The notes under the pieces were generated by a model. The model ran no database searches, was not told where the DNA came from, and worked only from the letters and a program-made list of their open reading frames with translations. Below are positions 14,413 through 22,105 of a DNA stretch of 22,240 nt, in pieces. The stretch lies in IMG/VR virus record IMGVR_UViG_3300038466_000061, positions 1 through 22,240 of that record; one strand, 5' to 3'. The stretch's first letter is position 1. Every line of letters starts with the position of its first letter. Both the position numbers and the translations under genes were made by a program. Source of the stretch: a virus.

Positions 14413-15303
14413 TTATTCTCCGTCATCCACCTGGGCGATGAGAAAAATATCGCAGTTCGCTCCGGCCCCGGCTGCTGTCTCGTTTGCCGTGATCACTAAA
14501 TCTGTATCCTTCGCGACCGCGATGGCCAGCGCCTCCGCCTCACCCACAACGTTCGCCTCGGAGATAGAGACCAGGGCGCTTGTGTTGAGTTTCAGCGCCA
14601 GGGTCTTGCCCGCACCCGGAGCAGTTCCCAGGGCGACATAAGCCCGTTTTACTATTACGGCAACCGGCAATTCGAGGGCGGGCAGGACGATGGTCTTGTC
14701 CGTTCCGTCTTTCACCCAGCCTGTGAACCTGGGCAGGGGGATAGTGATGGTTTTGGCCAGCTTTTGCAGGGCCAGCTCTACCGTACCTTCCTCGGCAGAG
14801 AAATGATTACCCGCATCAGTCATACCGATTGCCGAGGCCGCATGGGCACCGGAACCATCGGCAATGTGAGTCGCAACATCGGCCTGCAAGATGGCGGGTT
14901 CGATATCCACCCAGGCATGAGTGCTGTCCACAAATTCTGCGATGATGCCGCAGAAAATCAGGTTCGCCACATTTGCGGCGAGATCAACCAGTTGGTCATC
15001 AACCAGAAATACGTTATCGCCGGTGTTCGCGAGGCTGATAGCCGTTTGAAATTCCATGAGAAAAAGGCCGCGTCGGCGAACTTCCACTTTGATTGCGCCG
15101 TTCGCGCCGCCGATGTTGTCGGCCCGGTTATTGGCCACGCCCTTGTAAACGAGCCCGGCGGTGTCGGACCCAGGGAGCGCGTAGCCCGCGGCATTTACAC
15201 AGATGTTGCTCCCGCCGTATAGGCAGTCGTTGGCAATCGCCGGAAGCCCGATCGTTACCCCGTCCCTCCGGCTGGTGTTTTTATCTTGCGCTAAAATTGG
15301 CAT
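14413..15303 (-). CDS. Probable capsid decoration/cement protein
   Basis: The product is 296 residues, starting at an ATG with AAGGAGATAATGAC before it. The N-terminal part (about 1-120) resembles the small beta-rich capsid cement proteins found next to phage major capsid genes (DUF2190-like): a Gly/Ala-rich surface, then VRRRGLFLMEF and NTGDNVFLVDD segments. A linker with HIADGSGAHAASAIG follows. The C-terminal part (about 185-296) is a second Ala/Val-rich beta domain. Location between the scaffold and the major capsid gene supports a head-surface role. I do not recognise a named Mu homologue, and classical Mu has no gene at this place. It may be a two-domain head fibre or decoration protein; the function is inferred. 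Confidence 0.55.
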   Translation of the reverse strand: MPILAQDKNTSRRDGVTIGLPAIANDCLYGGSNICVNAAGYALPGSDTAGLVYKGVANNRADNIGGANGAIKVEVRRRGLFLMEFQTAISLANTGDNVFLVDDQLVDLAANVANLIFCGIIAEFVDSTHAWVDIEPAILQADVATHIADGSGAHAASAIGMTDAGNHFSAEEGTVELALQKLAKTITIPLPRFTGWVKDGTDKTIVLPALELPVAVIVKRAYVALGTAPGAGKTLALKLNTSALVSISEANVVGEAEALAIAVAKDTDLVITANETAAGAGANCDIFLIAQVDDGE

Positions 15304-15352
15304 GTCATTATCTCCTTAAATATTGGTTTTTTATTCAGCCCTCTGCCTTTAA

Positions 15353-15850
15353 TTACGCCCGGCCGTATTTTTTCAGATCCTCGGCGGAATTTCCGAACAT
15401 GCCGGCGATTTTGGATTGATCGGCGTTTAGCGCCAGGCCCTTGTCTTTATCCGGATCCTTGCCGTCGAGATCTGACGGTTTGCCGATCACCGGCGCTGTT
15501 GTCAGAAACTTTTCAAACTCTGCCAGCCCGCCTTCCTGACGGCACATGGCCGTATAATAATCCCTGGAGGCCGGGACGATCTTGCCGGACTTGACCGCGC
15601 CGTCCACGGCCGCTGTGACCGCCGTTTCCAGATCGGTCTTGTTGCGCTCGGAGAGTTTGGTCTCGGCATTGGTTGCCCGGGCCACGGCCGCGTCGTAATC
15701 GGCGCGCGGCACAAACTTATCAAGACTCGGGGTTTCGGCCCGGTTCAGGGCCGTTTGCAGGTCTCCCTGCAGTTTTTTAACGGCATTGGTCGCCTGCTCT
15801 TCGGTCGCCGTCTCGGCCAGGCCGAGCAGGATCAGTAAATTTTTCCACAT
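15353..15850 (-). CDS. Internal in-frame scaffolding protein (Mu gpZ-like)
   Basis: Inside the protease gene, an ATG at 15850 (residue 207) is preceded by a textbook ribosome binding site, AAGAAGGAGATTCTACC then ATG. Translation from it would give a 165-residue protein identical to the scaffold domain of the longer product. Mu makes its scaffold Z in just this way, from an internal start in gene I. The product begins with a hydrophobic MWKNLLILLGL stretch and then becomes Lys/Glu/Asp-rich helix. It would direct capsid assembly and later be removed by the protease. The SD strength is the direct evidence; the Mu parallel supports the role. Confidence 0.75.
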   Translation of the reverse strand: MWKNLLILLGLAETATEEQATNAVKKLQGDLQTALNRAETPSLDKFVPRADYDAAVARATNAETKLSERNKTDLETAVTAAVDGAVKSGKIVPASRDYYTAMCRQEGGLAEFEKFLTTAPVIGKPSDLDGKDPDKDKGLALNADQSKIAGMFGNSAEDLKKYGRA

Positions 15851-16468
15851 GGTAGAATCTCCTTCTTTTTTAAGTTGCTGTTGATTTAGCGCCGGAAGCG
15901 CAAGGTTTGGTTTGTTGACAAGGGCCACGCTGCTGATGCCGCGAATCCGGCCGCTGCCGATTTCATAGATCAAAACCGGGGAAATATATCGATACTCTTT
16001 GCTCTCTACCGAGGCCCACCCCCGGTCGGTCCATTCGAAGCGGCCCCAGATTGCGCCGTCTTCGCGGGCCTGCATCTCTTTGCCCCAGGCGGCGGCCGGA
16101 GCCGGGAGTCCCTGGGGCGCCTGGAGTTCGGTGGCGTGCTCCCAGTCGAGCGGAAGCTGCCGGCCGTCCTGCTGAAAATGAGTTACGATGCCGTCGGGAT
16201 TATCGTTCAGCCAGGTTCGGCCGTCATGGCCGGCGACCACCTGTCCGGGAGGTATGAGCTCGATCCATTCGGGCACGCTGCCATCTGCCGGAAGCTGAAA
16301 ATTTAAGGCCAGTCGCTCGCACCCATCCGGAATTTGCTCCGAATTGGCAGCGCCAGTCATCAGGATCGGCCCGTAAAGGGTGTCAAGAGGTGTCATAACA
16401 TGGGTGTCAAGGAATCCCGGTACATTCCTGTGGCTTTTTCCGAGATCGTCGCTTGTAGGGCCTCTCAC
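15353..16468 (-). CDS. Prohead protease, Mu gpI-like, with scaffold domain
   Basis: The 371-residue protein combines a Mu gpI-type maturation protease (about residues 50-195) with a C-terminal scaffold region (207-371). Family-typical stretches are LPLDWEHAT (105-113), the PAAAWG segment, a GAIWGRFEWTDRG block (138-150), YRYISPVL (159-166) and the domain-closing SSVALVNKPNLALPAL. The C-terminal part is charged helix, as expected of a scaffold that is degraded during head maturation. I chose the GTG at 16468 because AAGGAGG lies just upstream and it overlaps the preceding stop as GTGA. The 50 residues before the protease core are longer than I expect, so a later start cannot be excluded. Confidence 0.88.
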   Translation of the reverse strand: MRGPTSDDLGKSHRNVPGFLDTHVMTPLDTLYGPILMTGAANSEQIPDGCERLALNFQLPADGSVPEWIELIPPGQVVAGHDGRTWLNDNPDGIVTHFQQDGRQLPLDWEHATELQAPQGLPAPAAAWGKEMQAREDGAIWGRFEWTDRGWASVESKEYRYISPVLIYEIGSGRIRGISSVALVNKPNLALPALNQQQLKKEGDSTMWKNLLILLGLAETATEEQATNAVKKLQGDLQTALNRAETPSLDKFVPRADYDAAVARATNAETKLSERNKTDLETAVTAAVDGAVKSGKIVPASRDYYTAMCRQEGGLAEFEKFLTTAPVIGKPSDLDGKDPDKDKGLALNADQSKIAGMFGNSAEDLKKYGRA

Positions 16469-17280
16469 GAATTTCCTCCTTTTTGATAATCGGCAATATC
16501 TTTTCTGGCCGCTTCCGCGATTTTGGGATCGGCATCGGCAAGTTTCCCCTGCATGTATTTATCCAGGTTCTCTTTCCGCTTTCTCCCGGGGTTGGTGTCC
16601 CATCCGGGATCGATCCCTTCCGGCACCATCTCGGTCTTTCCGGTGCGCTTGTTGACCCACTCCACTTTCTTTACCGCCGGATCGGAGCTCACCTGCCAGT
16701 TTCTTCGCGTCATCTCCACCCTGGAGATCTGCCGCACCCGTCACTTTCAGCCCCAGCCGTTTGGCGGGTAATGGCTTGACCAGAATTCATGATCGACCGG
16801 CAGCGTCAACCCATCCCAGGCGGCATGCTGCAGGCGGTGGTTTTCACTTGGCCCGAGCCCGTAGCGGAAGTAGGGCAGCGCCTGTTTGGTGCGCTGTGCC
16901 CGCTCCCACTGACCGGCCGCCCGGGCGGTCCGCATGTTCGCGTTATAGATCACCTTGAGCCTTCGCGGGCTTCCGAGCTGCGCGCTGATCACCTCGCCGG
17001 TCTCCGGATCCACCATCTGTTTGCGGCCCCACCAGCCAAGTTTTTGAAGCGTCGGCGTCAAATTCTTTTTGAAATCCCGCAGCGTCTGTCCGTCCGCAAT
17101 CGCCTGATCGATGGCGCTCCTGATGGCTGTCAACACATCGAGCTGGATGGCTTTGGCCACAGTAAACGCAAACGAATGCTCATAGCGCCAGACATCCCGG
17201 TAGTCGAAACCGATCTTAAAGCCTTTGTTTCTGAAAAAGGCCAGCACGTCTCTTGGGACCGGTCCGGGAAAGCTGATCAT
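16465..17280 (-). CDS. MuF-type minor head protein, probable selenoprotein with two in-frame UGA codons
   Basis: Residues 1-177 form the Phage_Mu_F (gp30/SPP1 gp7-like) domain: YNANMRTARAAGQWER at about 112-127 and HAAWDGLTLP at 152-161, closing with HYPPNGWG at 170-177. In the family the last motif continues as a Cys-x-Cys pair and a basic strand. Here the same frame reads UGA-Lys-UGA-Arg-Val-Arg-Gln (UGAs at 16749-16747 and 16743-16741). It then runs open for about 90 more residues, including WVNKRTGKTE and PEGIDPGWDTNPG, which belong to the usual MuF C-terminus. The end meets the next gene in a GTGA overlap. UGA acts as a normal stop elsewhere in this window, so recoding to selenocysteine at residues 178 and 180 is the best reading, helped by the stem-loop listed separately. 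Total length is 271. Conventional calling would give a 177-residue truncated protein plus a separate ORF from a GTG at 16737. The protein is a minor capsid component associated with the portal. Confidence 0.85.
16706..16743 (-). promoter_or_regulatory. Candidate bacterial SECIS stem-loop
   Basis: On the minus strand, after the second UGA, ATCTCC (16728-16723) and GGAGAT (16717-16712) form a perfect 6-bp stem around a 5-base loop AGGGT (16722-16718). A lower 4-bp helix can form between TGCG (16736-16733) and CGCG (16709-16706), with one G-U pair. Eighteen bases separate the UGA from the loop, the same as in E. coli fdhF, and the loop carries G residues near its 5' side as SelB-binding SECIS loops do. 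It lacks the bulged U of fdhF; that base is paired here. The same element is 24 bases from the first UGA and could serve both. Confidence 0.68.
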
Positions 17281-17298
17281 TGTCTATACCTCTTGAGG

Positions 17299-18870
17299 CT
17301 ACACCTCATCGGTCGCATCTCCCATGCCGCGGGCTTTCATCATTGCGGTCGCCAGAGTATCGGTCAGCGCCGCCGGGTCCTGCTTTTCAAAAAGTTCCGG
17401 AAGCCGTTCAAGCAGATCGGACAGTGTCCCTCCACGGGCAATCACATCATCGATGAGCCGTTCAACCGGATCGATCAACGATGTCATGACCGGCTCCCAG
17501 TCGGATAGCTCTTCATCAGTCAACGCATCAATCGCGTCACCGGCATCGCCGTCATCGGCGGCTTGCGCATTGCGTGCAATAGTCTCCCTGTTTTGCGCGG
17601 AAGAGAGATCGGGTATCGCAGCCGCCGGCCTCAGCAGATCTTCGGGCTTTGCCCTTTTGTCCGGGTCCGGCAGACCGAGTTTGTCCCGGATCACGCTCTG
17701 CTCGACGCGCAATCCCAGAGGAACCAGTTTTGCCAGAGACTCGGAAAGCGCCGTGATGTTTTCCGGCTTTGACGCCCGCAGATGTACGGTGGGGTAGTTT
17801 TCCTGCGGGCCGAAGTTGAGATCGATATATGCCTTAATCAAATCCCGGTTGATCGTCTCCTCGATCTGCTCGGCATCATCATCGCGAATATCTTCGCGCA
17901 CCTCCTTTTGCGCCTCTTCATTGCCCAGTTTACCGGGGGTTCCCTGTGTGGTAGCAGTCTGGCCTAAAATTCCGCGCGATACCTGGGCATCGAGATAATC
18001 GGCCAGGCGCTGGAAAAAGTCCGTGGATCCCGCTTTCTGAGCCTCCTTAAATTCGACGTCCATAGATTTAGGGAATATGGCCGCGGCATCTGTCCCCAGA
18101 TTGGCAACCGCCATTCTCAAAACAGCCTTATCCTCCTCGCCGGCGCCGGGATCATAGCGGCCGATTCTAAACGGCATGCCGAATACCTCTGCAAATGCGA
18201 GCCAGTCTTTAATCGTATAACCCTTGCACATCCAAGCCCAGGCGGCAATCCGGGCGATACCGCCCCGTATCGGGATGCCGCTTTTTATTTTGGGAACATG
18301 CCGGATAAAACAGAAAGGCTCCAGCTGGATCCCGTTCATGAGATCGGCATCATCCCGCAGCCGGATTTCGGTGCGGCTCACCTGGTCGAAGGTGAAAAAG
18401 TGAGGATCACGCCAGGTGTATTCCCTGGGCTTCCATTGTGCTCCGGAGCGGTCCCAGCGGATCTCGCAAACGGAAAAACCTTTGCCGAGCCCGTCTAACA
18501 GATCCTTTATGAGACCGCGGAAACCCGGTTTTCGCACGAGGCCGCGCACGGCATCGGCCAGATCGACGTCTTTCTGGTCATCGCTGTAAGACTCCACAGT
18601 GACCGGCAGTCGTGAGACGGCCAGTTTTCTTTTGGACAGTTCACAGGCATAATGCAGGTCGCGTTCTTCCATCTCTTCCGCCAGCGTGAGATACGCGCCG
18701 TGGTCGTTGTCGGCGGCGCTGCGCAAAATAGAGGCCAGGCTCTGCGGTGTAAGTCCGCCGGCCACCGTTTCCGTCCAGATGGTGCGGATGCCGGTAAGCT
18801 GCGGAGCCGCGTGCTCGCGTGTAAGCGCCTGAGTGCGGACAGGGCGGCCATATGCGTCAAGAAGTGCCAT
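17299..18870 (-). CDS. Portal protein, Mu gp29-like (DUF935)
   Basis: The 523-residue protein has the DUF935 pattern: an N-terminal LTGIRTIWTETVAGGLTP region followed by a mixed core. The core includes DLLDGLGKGFSVCEIRW at about 100-116 and FCFIRHVPKIKSGIPIRGG at about 155-173. It ends in a long acidic helical tail. It is the dodecameric portal through which DNA enters the head and to which the neck attaches. Gene order (large terminase, portal, MuF) is the standard Mu order. The length agrees with the family. The C-terminal 60-80 residues are rich in Asp and Ala and probably flexible. An 18-base gap with an AGAGG ribosome binding site leads to the next gene. Confidence 0.92.
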   Translation of the reverse strand: MALLDAYGRPVRTQALTREHAAPQLTGIRTIWTETVAGGLTPQSLASILRSAADNDHGAYLTLAEEMEERDLHYACELSKRKLAVSRLPVTVESYSDDQKDVDLADAVRGLVRKPGFRGLIKDLLDGLGKGFSVCEIRWDRSGAQWKPREYTWRDPHFFTFDQVSRTEIRLRDDADLMNGIQLEPFCFIRHVPKIKSGIPIRGGIARIAAWAWMCKGYTIKDWLAFAEVFGMPFRIGRYDPGAGEEDKAVLRMAVANLGTDAAAIFPKSMDVEFKEAQKAGSTDFFQRLADYLDAQVSRGILGQTATTQGTPGKLGNEEAQKEVREDIRDDDAEQIEETINRDLIKAYIDLNFGPQENYPTVHLRASKPENITALSESLAKLVPLGLRVEQSVIRDKLGLPDPDKRAKPEDLLRPAAAIPDLSSAQNRETIARNAQAADDGDAGDAIDALTDEELSDWEPVMTSLIDPVERLIDDVIARGGTLSDLLERLPELFEKQDPAALTDTLATAMMKARGMGDATDEV

Positions 18871-20519
18871 TACCAGAGTCCTTTCCCGGCGCCGAGGGCG
18901 GCGGTAACTTTGACCGGGCGCGGAATGCGATCCTCACCCCGGGTTTTAACCGCCTCGTAGGCGTATTCGGAAGAAAGATTAAGCGCCGCATATTCTCCCA
19001 TGACCAGCGATATGGCAAAATCACCGTGCCGGTAAAGCTCAGGATCTTTCAGATCCTTGCGATTTGCCTTGGGCACCATCGGGATCCCGTCGATGATCTC
19101 TACGGCCCTGACATCGGCTTCGAGATTCTCATCGCGCGGCAGATCATAGATACCGTCCTCAAACCCTTTGGTCATCCTGGGCATCCATGCCCCGTACCAC
19201 TTGCGCGATAGATCTACCTGGTGAATCATGGTATGGCCGAAATGATCGGCGGTCAGCTCTGCCAGACCCAGACCCGGCCCGGTGGCATCAATCGCCGCGC
19301 CGCAGAAACGGGGCAGAGCATGAAAGAGCGCCCAGGTGATCTGCATCTGCTGACTTACCGGCACATTCTGCATCTCAATGACAAAAGGCGCTTTCCTCAT
19401 CAGAGTCTGGGTGATTTCAAGGGGCGTGAGCACTGAGAAATTGCGATGCCTGGCAAAGTCCATGCCGGCCACGTATCGCCGGTTCTCAGCAAACATGCCA
19501 TAAAGCCGTTCCATATTCGCCCTGATCCAGGCTTCGCACCATTTCTTTCGCTCGTTATCACTCAAATTCACAAACTCATCGCTGCATACCAGGCGCAAAA
19601 CAGGACGCGCTTCCGGCATGGCCCGCTCGATCCAGACACCGGGGATGCACATGCCTCCGGAATCACGAGGTATGGCGTCCAACTCCTCGCGCATGGCGGC
19701 AGTTCGAGGACCATAAGCATTGCGGATGCGGGTGTACCATTTCTTTTTCCCCTCCGGAGTGGGCTTTTCGCCCTTCATCATGCAGACGCGTTCAAAAAGA
19801 CCGTTGGCCACGGCATCATCGAAGGTGACTTTATACACCTGGGCATCGGACGCATCGCCATACAAGCCGTTTCCGATATCTCGGACAAGCTGGTTGAACG
19901 GGTTGTTTTTTCCGTTGTGGGTGGAAATGACGGCGATCTCGCCACCCCAAATTAGAAGCGCCGTGGCCGCATCCAGCACTCCCTGGACGTCGGCATGAAA
20001 AGCCGCCTCATCGATCCTGACCTTCCCCTGCAATCCCCGGATGTTGGCCGGGCGCGAGGAAAGAGCGACGGCCTGAAAGCCTGCCGCAGTGCGGATGCGG
20101 TACGCGGCGATGTATTTGGTATTGCCCTTTTCATCCTGATCAGGAAAAAGAAATTCCTCGATACCGGAAACACCCTGGCCCTGAGCCTCGGCGATCACCC
20201 TCAAAAATTTCGCAATGTAACCGATGAATTCGAGGCCCTTGTCTTTGGTGTCGCCGATGTAATAGACATTGTCGCCGCCGGCGCTTTTACGGCTGCCGAT
20301 GGTGACGGCGTCATCAAGAGCGGTGGCAAAGGTGATACCGGTGCGCCGCCCTTTCTCACAGGCTTTAATAGGCGCCTTGATCCTGATCCACTCGGCCTGA
20401 TGGCGCATGAGTACGCCTTCCGCCAACGGATCAAATCCTTCCGGTATATCCCGGACTTTGGCCGGCAGTTCCTCCCAGTCGATTATGCGCTGGGTGTCGT
20501 TTAAGGGTGCAAGGGTCAT
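18870..20519 (-). CDS. Large terminase subunit (packaging ATPase/nuclease), Mu gp28-like
   Basis: This 549-residue protein is the DNA-packaging motor. The N-terminal ATPase half shows a Walker A-like segment CEKGRRTGIT (54-63), a Walker B VRIDE (167-171, with D170 and E171 as metal/catalytic acids) and a coupling motif IST (198-200). The C-terminal RNase H-like nuclease half shows MDFARHRN with D354, AIDATGPG with D411, and the late RHGD motif with D500, giving the usual acidic triad. The Walker A lysine of classical terminases is replaced by an Arg-rich form, which I believe is common in Mu-like terminases. The stop and the portal start overlap as TAATG. In Mu-type packaging this enzyme cuts host DNA beyond the phage ends and fills heads by the headful mechanism. 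Confidence 0.93.
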   Translation of the reverse strand: MTLAPLNDTQRIIDWEELPAKVRDIPEGFDPLAEGVLMRHQAEWIRIKAPIKACEKGRRTGITFATALDDAVTIGSRKSAGGDNVYYIGDTKDKGLEFIGYIAKFLRVIAEAQGQGVSGIEEFLFPDQDEKGNTKYIAAYRIRTAAGFQAVALSSRPANIRGLQGKVRIDEAAFHADVQGVLDAATALLIWGGEIAVISTHNGKNNPFNQLVRDIGNGLYGDASDAQVYKVTFDDAVANGLFERVCMMKGEKPTPEGKKKWYTRIRNAYGPRTAAMREELDAIPRDSGGMCIPGVWIERAMPEARPVLRLVCSDEFVNLSDNERKKWCEAWIRANMERLYGMFAENRRYVAGMDFARHRNFSVLTPLEITQTLMRKAPFVIEMQNVPVSQQMQITWALFHALPRFCGAAIDATGPGLGLAELTADHFGHTMIHQVDLSRKWYGAWMPRMTKGFEDGIYDLPRDENLEADVRAVEIIDGIPMVPKANRKDLKDPELYRHGDFAISLVMGEYAALNLSSEYAYEAVKTRGEDRIPRPVKVTAALGAGKGLW

Positions 20520-20523
20520 TTAT

Positions 20524-21096
20524 TTAAGCCACTCCCAAAACTTTTTCGCGCCAGAAGCGCGCCTGCTCTTTGTCCAGGCCTTGTGCCTGGGCAGCTTCAT
20601 CCACCGCGGCTGCGGCCTGTAAAAGGGTTTTTTTGCGGATCTTATCTTCGAGCACCGCGTTTTCATTGGCGGCACGTTCCAGTCGATAAACCGAAACAGC
20701 CAGGCTCTTCAGGAGCTTCGGATCGATGGGCTCATCTTCGTCGGCTTCGCTTGCCTTCATCGCGGCGCGGAATGCGAGCGTCCTGACCAGCTCATTTAAC
20801 AATTTCCCGACTTCACCCTGGGGCTCGCTGCCGAGTTTGCCGATCCACATCCTGGCCACCTCGCGCGTTTCGCGCAATTTTGCTCCGACATCTTCCATAC
20901 GCTGGGCATAGCGGTTCACCGAGGATTTACTCAGGCGTTCGGGATGGTCGGTCCCGTCCAGGATCTCATTTATCCGGATCCTGGCTTCCTTTTGAGTTAA
21001 TTGCGGATCCCGCAGATATTCCTGCAGCTTCACCCGGATATCTTCCGGCAGCCGGTCAATGCTGGATTGCTGTTGTTTCTTTTTCGCAGCCATCAT
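20524..21096 (-). CDS. Small terminase subunit, Mu gp27-like (DUF3486)
   Basis: The 190-residue protein starts with a basic, Gln-rich segment (MMAAKKKQQQ). The hallmark gp27 region follows, with SIDRLPEDIRVKLQEYL and a helix-turn-helix-like stretch ending in SSVNRYAQRM at about residues 30-70. The rest is mostly charged helix with coiled-coil character. Mu gp27 (DUF3486) is regarded as the small terminase partner that recognises the phage DNA for packaging, and it lies directly upstream of the large subunit, as here (4-base gap). The protein probably oligomerises through its helical middle. The family assignment rests on the N-terminal motif, length and gene order. Confidence 0.85.
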   Translation of the reverse strand: MMAAKKKQQQSSIDRLPEDIRVKLQEYLRDPQLTQKEARIRINEILDGTDHPERLSKSSVNRYAQRMEDVGAKLRETREVARMWIGKLGSEPQGEVGKLLNELVRTLAFRAAMKASEADEDEPIDPKLLKSLAVSVYRLERAANENAVLEDKIRKKTLLQAAAAVDEAAQAQGLDKEQARFWREKVLGVA

Positions 21097-21389
21097 GCCT
21101 CCGGCCTGGGCCGCTTGACGCCCGGACAGGTTGCTGCGCCACAGGCCACATCAGCGCCGCGTGCGTTCAGTTTGGCGACCATCACGCCGGATATATCCTC
21201 TGTCTCGATGAGGCCCTGCTCTTTGAGCCAGGAGAGTTCCGTGCGCAGTTTGTCGCGGCTTACCCGGTGTCCGAACAGCACGAGCGCGTCATTCAGCACA
21301 TACTCATTGTGAGAATAATCTCCGTCTTCAGCCAGCACGCGCAAAATCACCAGGCGAATGTCGGATGCGAGCAGCTCGGCAAAATTCAT
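21093..21389 (-). CDS. Mu gp26-like winged-helix-type protein
   Basis: This is a 98-residue protein. Residues 1-75 read as a small winged-helix fold: an N-terminal helix, a VILRVLAEDGDYS segment, a HRVSRDKLRTELSWL recognition-helix-like segment, then a beta wing around GLIETEDISGVMVAKL. The size and place between the gp25-like protein and the small terminase match Mu gp26. The last 20 residues form a Cys/Pro-rich tail (ACGAATC) that looks unstructured. A good ribosome binding site (AAGGAG) lies at the end of the preceding gene. The stop overlaps the next start as ATGA. A DNA-binding role is inferred from fold character only; no function is known to me. Confidence 0.68.
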   Translation of the reverse strand: MNFAELLASDIRLVILRVLAEDGDYSHNEYVLNDALVLFGHRVSRDKLRTELSWLKEQGLIETEDISGVMVAKLNARGADVACGAATCPGVKRPRPEA

Positions 21390-21394
21390 TATCC

Positions 21395-21820
21395 TTACTC
21401 CTTTATGATGTACTCATGTATCAAATTTACCTGGTTGCTGAGACCTTTCAGGCTGCCGTCCATCTTGCTGACTTCTTTTGCCAGATCGGTCACACGGCCA
21501 TGTAGCTCATTGACGCTTTTCTGCCCCGGCATATTCTCTATTCCAACCTCTATGCCCTTCACGGATAACTCCAGCGTGTGGGTTTTCTTGAGATGATCCA
21601 GGCAGCGCTTTTCGCGGACGGTATCACTTTCCTTTAACGCGGTTTCGGTAACACGTTTTGACACTTCCTTTTCAAGTGCGGCAAACCGACGCCCGGTCAC
21701 TTTCTCGCGACTGACCCACCATGAGTAAATGCCGTTTACCACGATCCCGACAAGCATCAGCATCTGCCACCAAAACTGCCAACTCTCGTAAAACGGCCTG
21801 ACCGCGTTCGGATCTGTCAT
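21395..21820 (-). CDS. Mu gp25-like membrane protein (DUF2730 type)
   Basis: The 141-residue product has one strongly hydrophobic segment at about residues 14-36, rich in Trp and Met, followed by a long charged region with coiled-coil character to the C-terminus. This architecture, and the position between a TraR-like gene and a gp26-like gene just before the small terminase, match the Mu gp25 (DUF2730) family. Its biochemical function is not established. An inner-membrane protein with a cytoplasmic coiled coil is the natural reading. The start overlaps the upstream stop by ATGA. Its final codons contain an AAGGAG sequence that serves the next gene, which starts 5 bases downstream. Confidence 0.72.
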   Translation of the reverse strand: MTDPNAVRPFYESWQFWWQMLMLVGIVVNGIYSWWVSREKVTGRRFAALEKEVSKRVTETALKESDTVREKRCLDHLKKTHTLELSVKGIEVGIENMPGQKSVNELHGRVTDLAKEVSKMDGSLKGLSNQVNLIHEYIIKE

Positions 21821-22041
21821 GATAATATTTCTCCTTTACCACGCCCTTCGGCCTTGTTTTTACACACCACACATCGCGTACACCCCGGTTCCGCCCGGCG
21901 CCTTTTCTCGGGGATCTTCCCGCCGCAATCCTCGCAATATCGGTTGCTCATTGCCGCCGGTTCCTTTTTCCGAAACGCCATCAGCGCAATACGGTTATGA
22001 AAATCCTCACTCTTTTTTGCCAGGCCCCCTTCATCTGCCAT
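21817..22041 (-). CDS. TraR/DksA-type C4 zinc-finger protein
   Basis: This 74-residue protein has the zinc-finger signature of the DksA/TraR family: CEDCG at 36-40, then a basic stretch, then PGCTRCVVC at 52-60, with C36, C39, C57 and C60 as likely zinc ligands. Family members bind RNA polymerase in its secondary channel and modulate promoter opening. Short phage versions like this lack the long DksA coiled coil. The N-terminal half is a plausible short helix of the kind seen in phage homologues. I chose the ATG at 22041. A later ATG at residue 31 also has a purine-rich stretch before it and would give a finger-only protein. The stop overlaps the next start as ATGA, so the two genes are probably translationally coupled. 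The family call is firm; the role in this phage is inferred. Confidence 0.82.
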   Translation of the reverse strand: MADEGGLAKKSEDFHNRIALMAFRKKEPAAMSNRYCEDCGGKIPEKRRRAEPGCTRCVVCKNKAEGRGKGEILS

Positions 22042-22105
22042 CTAATCGACGATCCCCTCATTGCTTGCTCCGTTCAAGCCGTTTGAGCTGTTCACTATTT
22101 ACTGA

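Noticed and set aside
16465-16737. Separate 90-residue gene starting at a GTG (16737)
   Set aside because: It is in the same frame as the MuF gene, has no ribosome binding site at that GTG, and its sequence is the normal MuF C-terminus. It is better read as the part after two recoded UGAs.
16741-16749. The two UGAs as evidence for a changed genetic code (UGA sense codon) in the phage
   Set aside because: UGA ends many other genes here with correct overlaps to the next start (for example 21817, 16465, 9114), so it is a normal stop.
20334-20360. Large terminase Walker A without the classical lysine, considered as inactivation
   Set aside because: The Arg-rich GRRTGIT form appears to be common in Mu-like terminases, and all other ATPase and nuclease motifs are intact.
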